From: Abelmoschus esculentus
Taxonomy: Eukaryota > Streptophyta > Magnoliopsida > Malvales > Malvaceae
Direction: 5' to 3'
Assembly: GCA_035048815.1 (NCBI GenBank)
Contig: JAUCBN010000020.1
Coordinates: forward strand, 9,943,501-10,007,500
DNA length: 64,000 nt
Below the pieces are notes generated by a model. The model was not told where the DNA came from, made no database searches, and saw only the letters and a program-made list of their open reading frames with translations. Position 1 is the first letter of the stretch. Every line of letters starts with the position of its first letter. The position numbers and the translations under genes were made by a program. Below, one piece after another: positions 1 to 10,903 of the stretch.

Positions 1-868
1 TTGCAAAGTCGTTAACCTTTTCTATTAGTGGTTAATGTTTTATATTTACTGCCGCACCAAAAGGGGAAGAGAAAGTGCGACTCAGGGGTTGAGGTCTGGT
101 TTGTATAATGATTAATTGATTACAGGTCTTGAGATATTTTCCACTTATTTCCAGTCTATATCCATTGGTTCTTACTTATTACCCTCTATTTTTGCTTTCC
201 AACATGTCTTTTAATAATTGTTAGAAAGACAACTCATCCATGGAAAAGCTTGTCAAGATCCAAGTTCCATCAACCCTAAAGCTTGTCAATAACTTTTGAA
301 CTTTGTTATGGCACCATTTGGCTGATATTTGATAAACTGATTTGGTGTAGATAATCCATCTTTTATACAACTGGTTAAACTTCCCCGATCACCAAATGTC
401 GATGATATCTTGACATAGTACCTTGAATACAGGTCAAAGAAGGATGGCATGTAAGTTAAATCCATTCACGCTTGCTTGAAATAACCATGATATAGTTATG
501 CTAAAGCTATGAATAAGTAATTGCCGACTTAGACATAGACTGTTTATTAAGCTATCATTAGAATCGGTGACATAGACTGTTTTCTTCTTGGTTATAGAAT
601 GACTGGTTCAATTGGAGAAATCTTGAAGGGAATTCGCTGTTACTTTGACAAAGCTTTGCCTGTGATGTTTCTCTACAAGAAAGAGCGCCAACAATATCAT
701 GAATTTGTCCAGATGATGTCTCTCCATCGACTATATACGGCGCAGAACATTTTCTACGTCTTTTTGGTATGGCCATCTGTCTGACTTGCACTAATTTACT
801 TTATCTTCAATGCCGTTTGAAGATTATTTTTACCTATTGTGTCATTTCTTGCATTGCATGTAGCTTTG

Positions 869-870
<2 letters not shown>

Positions 871-903
<33 letters not shown>
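871..903. repeat. (TA)n microsatellite
   Basis: An uninterrupted run of alternating A and T of about 33 bases inside the MRG pseudogene, directly before the left end of a nested MITE. Confidence 0.95.
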
Positions 904-905
<2 letters not shown>

Positions 906-1566
906 ATCAAGTTACACCATATAAAACTTAAGGGTAAATTACACGGATAACCACAATACTATAGGGTTGGTATCGAAATGGCCACAATACTTTAAAACGC
1001 GTCAAATACACCGGTGAACTATTAAAATGTATTAAAACAGTAAATTATACTTGATGACGTGACAGTTAAAAATAAAATGGAATAATTACACATTTACTCT
1101 TTATCATTCATATATTTTTTTAATTTAATCCTAATTTTAATATAATAAAATTATTTAATAAGGTGGTAACACCACCTTATTGGATGACATTATTTATATT
1201 TTTAATTTATTAAATTTATTTTCCTCCTCCCATTAGAGTAAATGTGTAATTATTCCGATCGGTGACTATTTCGATATCATTTTAATAGTTCACCGGTGTA
1301 TTTGACGCGTTTTAAAGTATTGTGGCCATTTCGATACCAACCTCATCGTATCGTGGATATCTGTGTAATTTACCCAAAACTTAAAGACATTAATCCATGA
1401 TCATTGAATGAGTGAAATAGTAAAGAGTTTTACACTAATCCATAATCATTGTACGAGTGAAATGGATGGATGAGATTAACAATAGAAAATGTATGATTAT
1501 CGCTTAAAAAAAGAAAATAATCTTAATCATCTATTTTTCTAAAATTAATGTAAAAGTTGATCTTAA
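903..1566. mobile_element. Outer MITE of a nested pair
   Basis: The left end (gatcaagttacaccatata, from 904) and the right end near 1548-1566 (attaatgtaaaagttgatct) are imperfect inverted copies. A related short element lies at 60046-60255. The 444-bp Mutator-type MITE sits inside it, so this element is the older of the two. No clear target duplication was found, and the ends are approximate. Confidence 0.4.
932..1375. mobile_element. Mutator-type MITE with 9-bp target duplication
   Basis: About 90 bases at each end form terminal inverted repeats (gggtaaattacacggataac at the left, its imperfect complement at the right). The element is flanked on both sides by the exact 9-mer AAAACTTAA (923-931 and 1376-1384). 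Nine-base target duplications and long terminal inverted repeats are the signature of Mutator-like elements. No coding capacity is seen, so it is non-autonomous. It lies in the gap between two MRG exon remnants. Confidence 0.9.
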
Positions 1567-2521
1567 CCCATATATATGGATTCAGATCAAGTTACATAAC
1601 ATAAAACTCTTTGAATTATAATAAAACATAGTAAATGAAAGTTAAAATTATAATCTGACTCTTAAAATCACTTTTCTATCCACAAAAGATAAAAATTTTA
1701 GCTTTTGTATTTAAGTTGAAAAACACTTTTCAAACGTAGTTTTTTTCTTCAAAAATTAACTGTTTAGTATTGCTTCTGGGCTCTAAACATGTTCTGGTCT
1801 TTGCAGTTAAGTTCCCTGAACTATTGGCATCTGTAAACATCGAAGAGGAAACCCTAACCCGCTTGCAACATAAGTTAATGGATTTTCTCAAGTATCAACT
1901 TCCTCTCTCATCTATTTTATTTTGTAACCTACATATCCTGGACAGTAATTCTTTTGCATTAGTTCTATAACTTGTAATCTATTCATACCGCAGGTTTCTG
2001 CAGAAGAACCAGAGCACCTTTTTTTTTCTCTCTGCATACGACGGTTCTAGAGTTTCAGAAGGGGAAAGGGCCAAGGGGAAGATGAGTACCCCAACCATCT
2101 TCGTCATTCGTAATTTTAGTTTCAATAACAGTAAGGGAAGTCGGTGTCAGTATTCGATGATCGTGGTGGTATGCTGCTGTCCTGTGACAAGGGAAGCATA
2201 CAATTCTTCATGAAGAAACACCAGACAGGAACATGTCGCGATCGGAAATTTAAATTTTGGCATGTTTTGTTGGTTCAGTAGTCGGACCCACAAGATACGC
2301 TCAATATAAGCGATAAGAAAGCAAAAAACCATAACCAGAGAAATTCTTCACGTTTTACATAAAACGAAAGCTTGAATTATTGGAATGGTCAAAGGGATTC
2401 TTCTTTTGTTTGTTTTTTCTTTCTGGAGCCTCAGATTTTTTTTCTCATTCTCTGTACATTAAACAAAATTAAGAAAAACAAAAGAAATGCCCATTTTTTT
2501 TTCCTTTTAAACATCTTGAGT

Positions 2522-3451
2522 TTAGTCGATCCTATTAACCCCAGCTCGACTCATGGGCACACCATTCCTAAACCCCATATCCAAACACATTCCCATTCCC
2601 TCCCCTGAAACGTCGCCGTTTTGCTGATGCTGCATCTCAACCATGTAATTCCTCACCTCCACCTTTATCATTTCTTGCATGACCGCCATGAACTCCGCAC
2701 TGAACCCCATCACCCCTCCTCCTTCTCCCTTGCCTTCGTTCCTCGTCTGAGTTGACTCGGTGACTGGGAGTGTTGACACCGACAACTCACATGAGTCAGC
2801 CCCAGGTAAAGACAGGCTCAGTGAAGTCTGTGGATCATCGGAAGACGCCGCCGCTTCGGTTCCAGGAGATGGTATAACGTTGACTCCTCCGGTCCTAGGG
2901 ATGGGCTTGTACACGTGCGAAGATGATAAAACGGGTACACTTGAATCGCTCAAATCGGACCCAGATTGGCTCCCGGGGCTCATGTAAAGCCCCGCACTCA
3001 ACGATCTCTTCAACGGTTGTCGCTCCTCTTCATCCCCTCCCAAATTACTATCGTACCCACCATTCAAAGCATTGAAAAAACTCTCTTCCCCGACCGACAA
3101 ACACTTACGTTTAAGCGTCGAGTTCCAATGGTTCTTAATGGCGTTATCCGTACGACCATTGAGGAGTCGGGCTATGGTGGCCCACTTGTTACCGAATCGG
3201 GCATGAGCTCTGATGATGGTCTCGTCTTCCTCGGGGCTGAAGGCCCGGTGTTCAACTTGGGGTGACAGTTGGTTGCACCACCGGAGCCGGCATGATTTCC
3301 CGGATCGACCCGGGATTGATTTGCTGATCAACGACCAATTCCTGGGTCCGTGTTTTTGGACCAGCTTTTGAAGCAAGTCATCTTCTTCAGGGCTCCACGG
3401 ACCTTTGATCCGATCCATATCTCTCTTATTAGATGTGCTTGTTATAGCCAT
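2522..3451 (-). CDS. MYB44-like: R2R3-MYB transcription factor, subgroup 22 (MYB44/70/73/77 type)
   Basis: Intronless gene of 309 residues if it starts at MAITSTSNK (3451); an in-frame ATG at 3475 would add eight residues. The start at 3451 gives the short N-terminus usual in this clade. Two MYB repeats follow (roughly residues 10-110) with regularly spaced tryptophans: RIKGPWSPEEDDLLQKLV, then SCRLRWCNQLSPQVEHRAF and NAIKNHWNSTLKRK. Downstream are the subgroup-22 signatures GLYMSPGSQSGSDLSDSS and EFMAVMQEMIKVEVRNYM, and an LxLxL stretch (SLSLSLPG) that may act as an EAR-type repression motif. Relatives are nuclear, DNA-binding regulators of abscisic acid, auxin and stress responses. The frame is intact and ends at 2522. 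Assignment to the subgroup is firm; which member it is cannot be told. Confidence 0.95.
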   Translation of the reverse strand: MAITSTSNKRDMDRIKGPWSPEEDDLLQKLVQKHGPRNWSLISKSIPGRSGKSCRLRWCNQLSPQVEHRAFSPEEDETIIRAHARFGNKWATIARLLNGRTDNAIKNHWNSTLKRKCLSVGEESFFNALNGGYDSNLGGDEEERQPLKRSLSAGLYMSPGSQSGSDLSDSSVPVLSSSHVYKPIPRTGGVNVIPSPGTEAAASSDDPQTSLSLSLPGADSCELSVSTLPVTESTQTRNEGKGEGGGVMGFSAEFMAVMQEMIKVEVRNYMVEMQHQQNGDVSGEGMGMCLDMGFRNGVPMSRAGVNRID

Positions 3452-3568
3452 GATATCAAATTTAAAAGCATGCAAAGGGAAAAAAATGGAACTTTTGATA
3501 TATATTTTCGGGGTTTTCTTTCTGGTTTCAGTTTGAAGTTTAAGAGGAAGGCTAGCCAGTGAAGGGAG

Positions 3569-3575
3569 TTATATA
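3569..3575 (-). promoter_or_regulatory. TATA box of the MYB gene
   Basis: Minus-strand TATATAA lies 118 bp upstream of the preferred MYB start, followed by a pyrimidine-rich stretch. Spacing and context suit a core promoter with transcription beginning near 3540. Inferred from sequence alone. Confidence 0.6.
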
Positions 3576-3599
3576 AGAGAGAAGAGGGCAGTAACCGGT

Positions 3600-4295
3600 T
3601 GAAACGGTGATGAGTAAAGCGAGGGGAAGCGATATGGGCACCGACTGTTCAAGTGAATCGGTTGGGTAAAGGGATTTGGGATACAGCTGGCCAACGGACA
3701 CGTGTCATATCTGGACTGCACTGATTTAAACGTCACTCTCTTTTAATATTTATTTTTATCCTTTATAGCTTTTTTGTGACTCTACGATTTGGAGTGTCTT
3801 TCTCACACTCAAGATTATAAAGAAATTTATTTTAAAGTTAAAATAAATACAAAACCATACGATCATAATCATAATGAGTCAGAAAAATACATAAATAAAA
3901 TTAATTAATATTCATAAAATTAAAAGGACGGACATTAATCTTTAAATATTTTAAAATACTTCCAAATCATAATCTAACAAAAAAATTAAAAATTGACGGA
4001 CTAAAATATAATTGTATTGTTTTCTATAAGATGATAAAAAAAAGTTTAGTATATATTTTTTGATATATATAAAAAAAATTTATAGAAAATATTATATATT
4101 AAAATTTTTATATTTTTATAAAAATTTAATATATACTATTTTTATATAAAGTTATAAAAAAATTTTAGTATATATCAAAATATATATACCTAAATTTTAT
4201 AATTTTTATAAAAAATATACAATTATTTTTATTATTTTTTAAGGTAGTAATTCGTTACAACTTCCCTAATCTAAACCAATATTGAGATATTTTTT
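3600..4295. other. AT-rich intergenic DNA upstream of MYB
   Basis: The first 130 bases are of mixed composition and probably belong to the MYB promoter. The remainder is very AT-rich with short runs of A or T and overlapping tatata motifs. No gene, RNA or clear element was seen. Confidence 0.5.
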
Positions 4296-4628
4296 CGGCA
4301 AATTTTCAAAAATATTGATGTCGAAAAAAATCAAAAATATTGTATCTATTACTTTATTTCCCAGAATATTGATGAATCTACAGTATTTGAAAAGTCTGCA
4401 CCATTAGACTCCGACTTTGAATAATGTTTTTAGATAATTTGGGTAAAAATAAAATTTTTTGGCTCTGACTTTGACATCTTTATATAATATTTTTATTCTT
4501 ATACTATTCAAAGTCGGAACCTAATAGTGTCGACTTTTTAAGTACTATAAAATCATTAATATTCTAAAACATAAAATAAAAAATACAATATTTAAAAAAA
4601 ATTCTAACATCAATATTTCTGAAAATTT
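4296..4628. mobile_element. Fold-back MITE
   Basis: The ends are inverted copies (caaattttcaaaaatattga near 4302; its imperfect complement at 4605-4625). An inner pair also matches in inverted orientation (actccgactttgaataatg near 4406 and its complement near 4505-4530), so nearly the whole element can fold on itself. No coding sequence and no convincing target duplication. Confidence 0.65.
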
Positions 4629-4956
4629 CTCATCTCTTCTCTCATACCCTAAATAATTCAAATTATTTTACAGTTCTTTCAAAATCGTATACAAAATTGT
4701 TTCCTCTACACGCGCCCTTAGAGAGAGTAGAAAAAGGTTGCTTCTTCTTCACTGTTCTGAAAGATATATATACAGACAGAACCGAACTCTGCATACAATA
4801 ATTTATATATAAAAAAACTAAATTAAAATAAATTAAATTAATATTGGTAAGAGATAAAGATGATATTGGTTCTGACTTTGACTGACAAAGCCAGCCTGTA
4901 CAGCATTTTTATGATGATATTTTCTTTTACTTTTAAAAAAAATATATTTATTATTT

Positions 4957-5160
4957 TCATCTGAAATAATGAATAAAATAAATAAAAGATGGGCTTAGGG
5001 AAATGCTGATTTGGCACAAAACGACAAGATCGGTCGCCGAATCGGAAGGCGAATCATGACGGCTCTTTTTTAGTTTAAATCCAGCCTGTAAACCTGCCAC
5101 CACCTTTAACGGCTTCTGTCTCATATAACTGCCACCTGTCGGTAATCCATCGCTTTCCAT
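4957..5160 (-). CDS. Small ORF of unknown status, 67 residues
   Basis: Begins MESDGLPTGGSYMRQKPLKV and ends in a hydrophobic tail encoded by AT-rich DNA. The first 45 codons are more balanced in composition than the surroundings, and the leader upstream (5160-5280) is also GC-richer, so an old gene or first exon is possible. No family was recognised. The hydrophobic tail could be read-through into an intron. Could equally be chance. Confidence 0.2.
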   Translation of the reverse strand: MESDGLPTGGSYMRQKPLKVVAGLQAGFKLKKSRHDSPSDSATDLVVLCQISISLSPSFIYFIHYFR

Positions 5161-6708
5161 CCGTCCTTTTATCTCTTTGCTTTTGGGTTTACCTGTACGG
5201 AAGCTGTAAAGGAAGGAAACCCCCGTAAATGGTTCACCTAACCACGTTTCAACGTCTTCCAGCGACCTTCCTTTTGGAGATTAAAAAAAGATTTATTTTT
5301 TTAATGAAGAGATTAAGGGGAGGATTAAATTAAGTAAATTATTTAATTAGAAAGATGTTGATTAATTGTATTTGTATCCCTTTTATGTTACCTGTTTGGT
5401 GGTAGAGAATAATGTTAGATTTCTTTTAATTAATAATTCATGTTTTGTCTGTAATTATTTGTTGGTTAATAATTTATTTCATTTTTTCCCGATTTAATGA
5501 ATCAATATGATCTAATTTAATCATTTGATTGTATTTAATTTTTTTGTATGATTATTTGTATTTTATTTTTGACTGAATAATTTGTATTAGATATTATATA
5601 AATTTATTATGAGTTCATTCTTCAATTCAATTTACTTATTCACACGTTATATCCGAATATATCTTATCTTATTTGAATGAGTTTAATACATCATCTCTGT
5701 AATCACTAATTTTATCCGAAGTTTTTCATCCGTTTTAATTCTTGTTAATTTTTAAAATAATGAGCTTATTTTTCATAATACACATATTAACTTTCTAGAT
5801 TATGAAAAAAAATAAAAAATATTACTATACTATAAATAAGGTTATCTTACTACTTTTATCGTTATTAAGTCAAAAATAATAAAAAAATGTTGTTTTATTA
5901 TTTCATTATATATATATATAATTTTTATTATTATATATACACAGATCTAAACAAATAAATAACCCATTTTATTTTTAATATTTAATCCATTACATAATTT
6001 GAGACCCAATATAACAATAACATTTTAGTCCACGGTCCCTAAAACACATAACCCTTATAACTCAATCTGCTAAGCCCTAATATGATATCTAATAAAACCT
6101 TAATTAGTCTCCTTTTCTTTACGTAGCCGTTCCAGAATCGTTGGATCAATCCATAGATCTAACGACCTAAGATGAACACAATGAATATTCTAGAACTCGC
6201 CACACGCTAACGCGCCGTTCGATCCAACTCCCCACGCGTGAGTGACACGCACGCTTAAGACTCCTCAACTTTCTCTTATCTCTTCGGTTTCCGATTGAAT
6301 TCGTACAACAGTTATGGTGGTCGTCGGTGATCCTTTGTTCTTCCGGCGACCACATCGACAATGATCCCTCCTCAATCTGAGCCTTCATTATTTTGTTCAC
6401 TATTTTGATGTTATTTGTTTTTCTTTTTAATTTGAGCCTTCATTTTACTTTTTTTTACTTTAGTCATTTTCAGTAACTAATTTTCTCATTTAGTCTTTTT
6501 AATTTTTAGTTTTATTTAATTTAATCCTTATTTATTTATTTTGCGTATTTGATGTATATATATTTGTCTTTATTTGTGTCATGTCTTTTAATTTATGCAT
6601 TTTATTTTTATTGTTCATGTATATGTATTTTGTATGTATTGTTTTATGTTAATGTCGCTTAGGTTATACTCTAATTAGTTTAAATAATGTGATGTTTTAT
6701 TCGATCGT
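5161..6708. other. Spacer without a recognisable gene
   Basis: AT-rich DNA apart from a GC-richer patch at 6120-6400. A 77-residue minus-strand ORF in that patch (6167-6400) shows no domain. The stretch 6420-6660 resembles dispersed plant repeat sequence (pyrimidine runs around tttagtc). Nothing firm. Confidence 0.4.
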
Positions 6709-8021
6709 AACAGGGTCACTATCAAACTGTCGCGACCATTTTAAACTGAAATATGTGAAATATAGCCTGGCGAGTTGATTTTTAAAAAATCAAATTTTAT
6801 TGCTTTTAATCGTAAATTATGAAAATCGAGGTCGTGTTAAAAACATGTATTCTTTTAATTTTGAAAATGACTTAGAGTCGCCACCGGCCACTTTGGTAGG
6901 CCAGACACCATAAAACAAACCAGAGATTTATTTTTAAAACATTTGGGTTCGGGAGTCGGTTACGCGTAAAGACGACCCTTACGAGCGTCCGAGATCGGTA
7001 CCTTATTAATTACACGTGGCATTTTGGCATTTCGAATAATAATATTAATTTAATATGTCATTGTCAAATGAATATCGTTCGAATAAGAATATCCTTTTGG
7101 ATAAAAAATACATTTCTTTTAAATACGAGCTTGAATAAGACGTCCTCTAGATAGGAAACCTTAACTCGTATTTAAAGAAATATAAATTCTACCCCAAAAG
7201 GTTTTAAATGCATGACCAGTTATTTTCTTGTTCATTTTAAGTTCTAACCTAAAAAGGTTCCATTAATTAAATATTTAAAACCCTATTAAATTATTAATTT
7301 CACCAGGTGTATTATGATAACATCCGAATGATCGGACACTACCATCTCGACACCGAACAAAATTAATAATACTATTGGTGTTTCTAATTATTTACCTAAT
7401 TAATTTTATTTAATTCTAACCCTAAATTATTTTATCATTTTCTAAGTTTCGATGACACGTTGATGCGATACCAAAGTACACTCTTTAGGTCAACGTCATG
7501 TTACGTCAAAACATCGACCGTTTAGTGTATCCGAGGTATATGATTAAAATGTCATCGTTACTATAATTATCTCCCTATTTAAAATTAATTATTTAATTAA
7601 AGTGACTACCCTAAAAAGGTTCTAATCTAATTAACTATGTGTAAATTAAATGTTTCTAATAAATATACTATATGAATTTAAAAACATACAAACAAACAAT
7701 TTAAATAATTAATTTAAAGCAATAATTAAAAGACTAAGACAAAAATTAAACTCCATTCATAACAAAAGCTTAATTTACTAATGAACAGATTCAAAATGCA
7801 ATATAAAATCTCAATGTAGACTACAATTACAACATGAACAAATGACTTAAAGACATGCTTAAATGTGACAAAATACTTACCTATATATGGTTCACGTGAA
7901 GGGATGGTCCACCATCAAAGAAATGAAGCAGCAGAATATGTCTAAGAGGATGATCAACATCACTTCCACCTGCCGAATGCACCACTGCCGAATCCACCTG
8001 TCAAATTTGTAGTTGACAATA

Positions 8022-8290
8022 TCAAAGTGAAAGGAACATGTCCTCTCCATGGCTTTGTTGAACAAGTTTAGTGTACAACTTATTCCCTTTCTCAATAAGT
8101 TCGGCATTCTCCATGACCAGTTTTTCGACAAATACTGCATCAATTTTGGACTTTAAATCCTCGTCGCCAGAAGCTTGCTTGTTACTGCCTTCAAATGGAG
8201 GACCGGAGTTCCTCTCAAAGTCTTGTACATGTAACAACATGCTAGATATATTTTCCGTGAGCCACTCGATCAACGCTTGCGAAGGTGAAG
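8022..8290 (-). pseudogene. Possible captured gene fragment
   Basis: A 90-residue stretch reads with balanced, acidic and helix-forming composition (IEWLTENISSMLLHVQDFE, then KSKIDAVFVEKLVMENAELI). This is unlike the AT-rich translation around it. It is followed by a stop at 8022-8024 and preceded by stops, so it looks like one exon of a host protein with a coiled-coil tendency, carried inside the repeat element. I do not recognise the parent gene. Confidence 0.3.
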
Positions 8291-8717
8291 ATGTCGATGG
8301 AGGAAAGATAATTCATCACCACTGCTAGCAGCAGCAACATCCGCCAGAACCACTCCCTTTTCACTGCCTATGAACCTCTAAATCCATGCCACCAAAGGCA
8401 ATACTCTCCATGAATGCCAAAAACATGAGAACCAATCTCCATTTTCCTCCTTCTGTTTCAGTTTTCTCCCTTTGGTGATGGAAAGGATCCCCGTTTCTCT
8501 CACTTGCCTCCCCTATTTCATGGTAAGTTGGTAACCCACAATAACTCCCTTCCACGTAACCAAAAAATCATTTCCAATATTATCTTTTTTTATTATTATT
8601 ATATTATATTATATATATTATATATATATATTTATTATTTATTATTATTTTTTTAAAAATTTTATTTTTTATTTATTTAATTTACATCATATTATTATTC
8701 ATTTATATTTAATATTT

Positions 8718-8767
8718 ACTTGTGACCTTATTTTATACTCGAACCCGGACGAAATTCGGGTATGACA
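8718..8767. repeat. 50-bp repeat, copy 1, with hairpin
   Basis: Identical over 50 bases to 10904-10953. The last part folds as ACCCG-gacgaaatt-CGGGT. The loop shares ACGAAATT with the hairpin arrays that follow 100 bases downstream. Confidence 0.9.
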
Positions 8768-8866
8768 AATGCCCCTCTTTGCTCAATGCTGTGGAACAGG
8801 AGACGAGCAAAGACTGAAAAGACACGAATTTCGTCTAAACTTCTTGGCCACTGTTACGCTAACAAA

Positions 8867-9324
8867 GCTTGAAGTTGTTCTTCTCATTACGAATTTCTTC
8901 AAGCAAAATACCTGTCATGGAACTCGAGGCTGTTCTTCTCATTACGAAATTCCTCGCATCCCATGAAACCTGGAGTTGTTCTTCTCATTACGAAATTCTC
9001 CAGGGTCTGAAGCTGTTCTTCTCATTATGAATTTCTTCAGACAAAAAGAGTAATGGAACCCGAAGCTGTTCTTCTCATTACGAAATTCTTCGTATCCCAT
9101 CGAATTTGGAGCTGTTCTTCTTATTATGAAATTCTCCAAAGTTTGAAGTTGTTCTTCTTATTATGAATTTCTTCAAACCTGTCAAGTGATGGAGCTCGAG
9201 GTTGTTCTTCTCATTACGAAATTCCTCGTCTCCGAGAAATTTGGAGCTATTCTTCTCATTACGAAATTCTCCAAACCAAAAGTGATGGAACCTGAGGTTG
9301 TTCTTCTCATTACGAAATTCCTCA
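8867..9324. repeat. Hairpin array 1 (10 units)
   Basis: Ten units, 38-57 bases apart, each made of a stem of 5-8 base pairs around a near-constant loop (ttgttcttctcattacgaa plus one to three more bases). Stem arms differ between units but remain complementary within a unit: GCTTGAAG/CTTCAAGC (8867-8904), CGAGG/CCTCG, CCTGGAG/CTCCAGG, GTCTGAAG/CTTCAGAC, CGAAG/CTTCG, TTTGGAG/CTCCAAA, GTTTGAAG/CTTCAAAC, CGAGG/CCTCG, TTTGGAG/CTCCAAA, TGAGG/CCTCA. Three stem classes recur in order, giving a higher-order period of about 139 bases. Several ORFs run through the array on both strands, but they are by-products of the repeat. Confidence 0.9.
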
Positions 9325-9704
9325 TATTCCATGAAAACTTGAATTGTTGTTGTTTTGATTGGTTGTTTGAATTCTTTGAACCTTGAATTCTTCTCTGCAA
9401 AAAGAGAAACCATCAATTAATATAAATTCAACATGGATTAAGTTGAAAAACTATCTTTTCATTTGTCATCGTCATCGCTTCCCTGTTCAAGATTGAGCAT
9501 TTTCGTCTGAACCCGTTGTTGGTTTAACTCGATTGATGTTGCTCAATGTTTTATTTCCCTGCATAAAACACAAATCTTTAATTTTTCGTTAATTCTTTCT
9601 TTCTTTTTTCCTTTTCTTTTTCTTCTTCTTTTTCATCATTTTTTCTTTTCTACATATAATCATTTTATTTTGATAATCCTTGAAAAGTTCTCATTGTTTC
9701 AAAG

Positions 9705-10036
9705 ATATCTGCCCCAAGGACTTAGCATCATGCCCAAAGGTCCTAAAGATGACCCGAAAGATTTAACATCATTCCCGAAGGTCTTATTGATGACCCGAAG
9801 GATTTAAGATCGAATTACCTCCTTGATTATGCAAACGATATCATCACTCCCGAAGGTCTTACTGATGACCCCAAGGATTTAAGACCGAATTGCCTCCTTG
9901 ATTGTGCAAACGATATCATCACTCCCAAAGGTGATGGCCTGAAGGACTTAACATCATGCCATAGGGACTTATTGATGACCCGAAGGATTTAACATCATGC
10001 CCGAAGGACTTAGTGAAGACCCGAAGGATTTAACAA
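9705..10036. repeat. Tandem repeat with a gatgacccgaaggattta core
   Basis: Short units of about 39 bases (gatgacccgaaggatttaa, catgcccgaaggactta) recur, together with a longer unit of about 120 bases that contains cctccttgatt and gcaaacgatatcatcactcc twice. The copies are imperfect. The array links the two hairpin arrays. Confidence 0.8.
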
Positions 10037-10041
10037 TGGAA

Positions 10042-10366
10042 TTTGGAGCTGTTCTTCTTATTACGAAATTCTCTAACTCCACTGAAGAGTCTGAAGCTGT
10101 TCTTCTTATTATGAATTTCTTCAGAAAAAAAGTGATGAAATCCGAGGTTGTTCTTCTCATTACGAAATTCCTCGTATTTCATGAAATTTGGAGCTGTTCT
10201 TCTTATTATGAAATTCTCCAAACTTATCAAGTAACGGAAATCGAGGTTGTTCTTCTTATTATGAAATTCCTCGTCTCCGGGAGATCTAGAGCTGTTCTTA
10301 TTATGAAATTCTCCAGACCAAAAGTGATGGAACTCGAGGCTGTTCTTCTTATTATGAAATTCCTCG
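10042..10366. repeat. Hairpin array 2 (7 units)
   Basis: Seven further units of the same design as array 1, again with matched arms: TTGGAG/CTCTAA (one G-T pair), TCTGAAG/CTTCAGA, CGAGG/CCTCG, TTTGGAG/CTCCAAA, CGAGG/CCTCG, CTAGAG/CTCCAG (one mismatch), CGAGG/CCTCG. Many loops read tattatg where array 1 mostly reads cattacg, i.e. two C-to-T changes. Array 2 is part of a duplicated block that includes the flanking sequence after array 1. Confidence 0.9.
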
Positions 10367-10384
10367 CATTCCACCAAATCTTTC

Positions 10385-10531
10385 GGGACTCACGCCGGAA
10401 TGGCTGCCAATTTCTGTTTGAATCGGGACTCACGCCGAGAAGGCTGCCAATTTCTGTTTGAATCGGGACTCACGCTGAACATGCTGCCAGTGTAGGGACT
10501 CACGCCGAGAAGGCTGCCAATTTCTGTTCGC
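10385..10531. repeat. Tandem repeat, four copies of about 40-48 bases
   Basis: Four units begin gggactcacgcc and most continue gagaaggctgccaatttctg. They directly follow hairpin array 2 and have no counterpart after array 1. Confidence 0.85.
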
Positions 10532-10903
10532 TATTGTTGGTTTGGTTGTTTTTCTTCGAATCATTTCTTATTGACTTTTGAATCCTCTATCTGCAAAAAT
10601 AGAAGCTATCAATTAATACAAATTCAATATGGATTAAATTGAAAGACTTTATATTTTCATTTGTCATTGTTCACGCTTCTCTGCTCAAGCTTGAGCATTT
10701 TCTTCTGAACTCATTGCTAGTTTAATTTGATTGTTCCTGCTCAAGGTTGATTTTTTTCCTCATCATTTTCAAAGTCTCTCATCTTCTTTTTGGGCTCTTC
10801 CTTTTGCAAATCTCGAATCCTATTAACAAAAATCATCATGCTCTTTTAATATGATCCCAATATAGATATTTCTATCATGATGCATGAATGTTAATTGAAG
10901 ACC

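Larger units (their letters stand above)
52..2080 (+). pseudogene. MRG-like: MRG (MORF4-related) chromatin reader, decayed 3' half
   Basis: Scattered exon-like blocks match the plant MRG family, whose members read H3K4/H3K36 methylation through an N-terminal chromodomain and a C-terminal MRG domain. Blocks: 66-95 (KGKRKCDSGVE), 240-285 (MEKLVKIQVPSTLK), 370-450 (LVKLPRSPNVDDIL then YLEYRSKKDGM), 599-770 (EILKGIRCYFDKALPVMFLY, KKERQQYHEF), 1806-1893 (KFPELLASVNIEEETLTRLQ) and 1993-2080 (FLQKNQSTFFFLSAYDGSRV). Damage: the reading frame breaks after the second block (TGA near 294), and a TAG at 416-418 interrupts the third. The chromodomain would lie left of the window. The gap between the 599 and 1806 blocks holds a microsatellite and nested MITEs. 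I see the blocks and stops directly; loss of function is inferred. A partly expressed truncated transcript remains possible. Confidence 0.8.

Noticed and set aside
2760..3562. Plus-strand ORFs opposite the MYB gene
   Set aside because: Antisense shadows of a well-supported minus-strand coding sequence.
8867..10366. Regularly spaced repeats resembling a CRISPR array
   Set aside because: Host is a plant, repeat units are hairpins with variable stems rather than identical repeats with unique spacers, and spacing is uneven.
8942..10461. Overlapping ORFs of 60-154 codons on both strands in the hairpin arrays
   Set aside because: They encode the repeat itself (recurrent VVLLITKF and NEKNN words in different frames) and occur on both strands at once; no start context or family.
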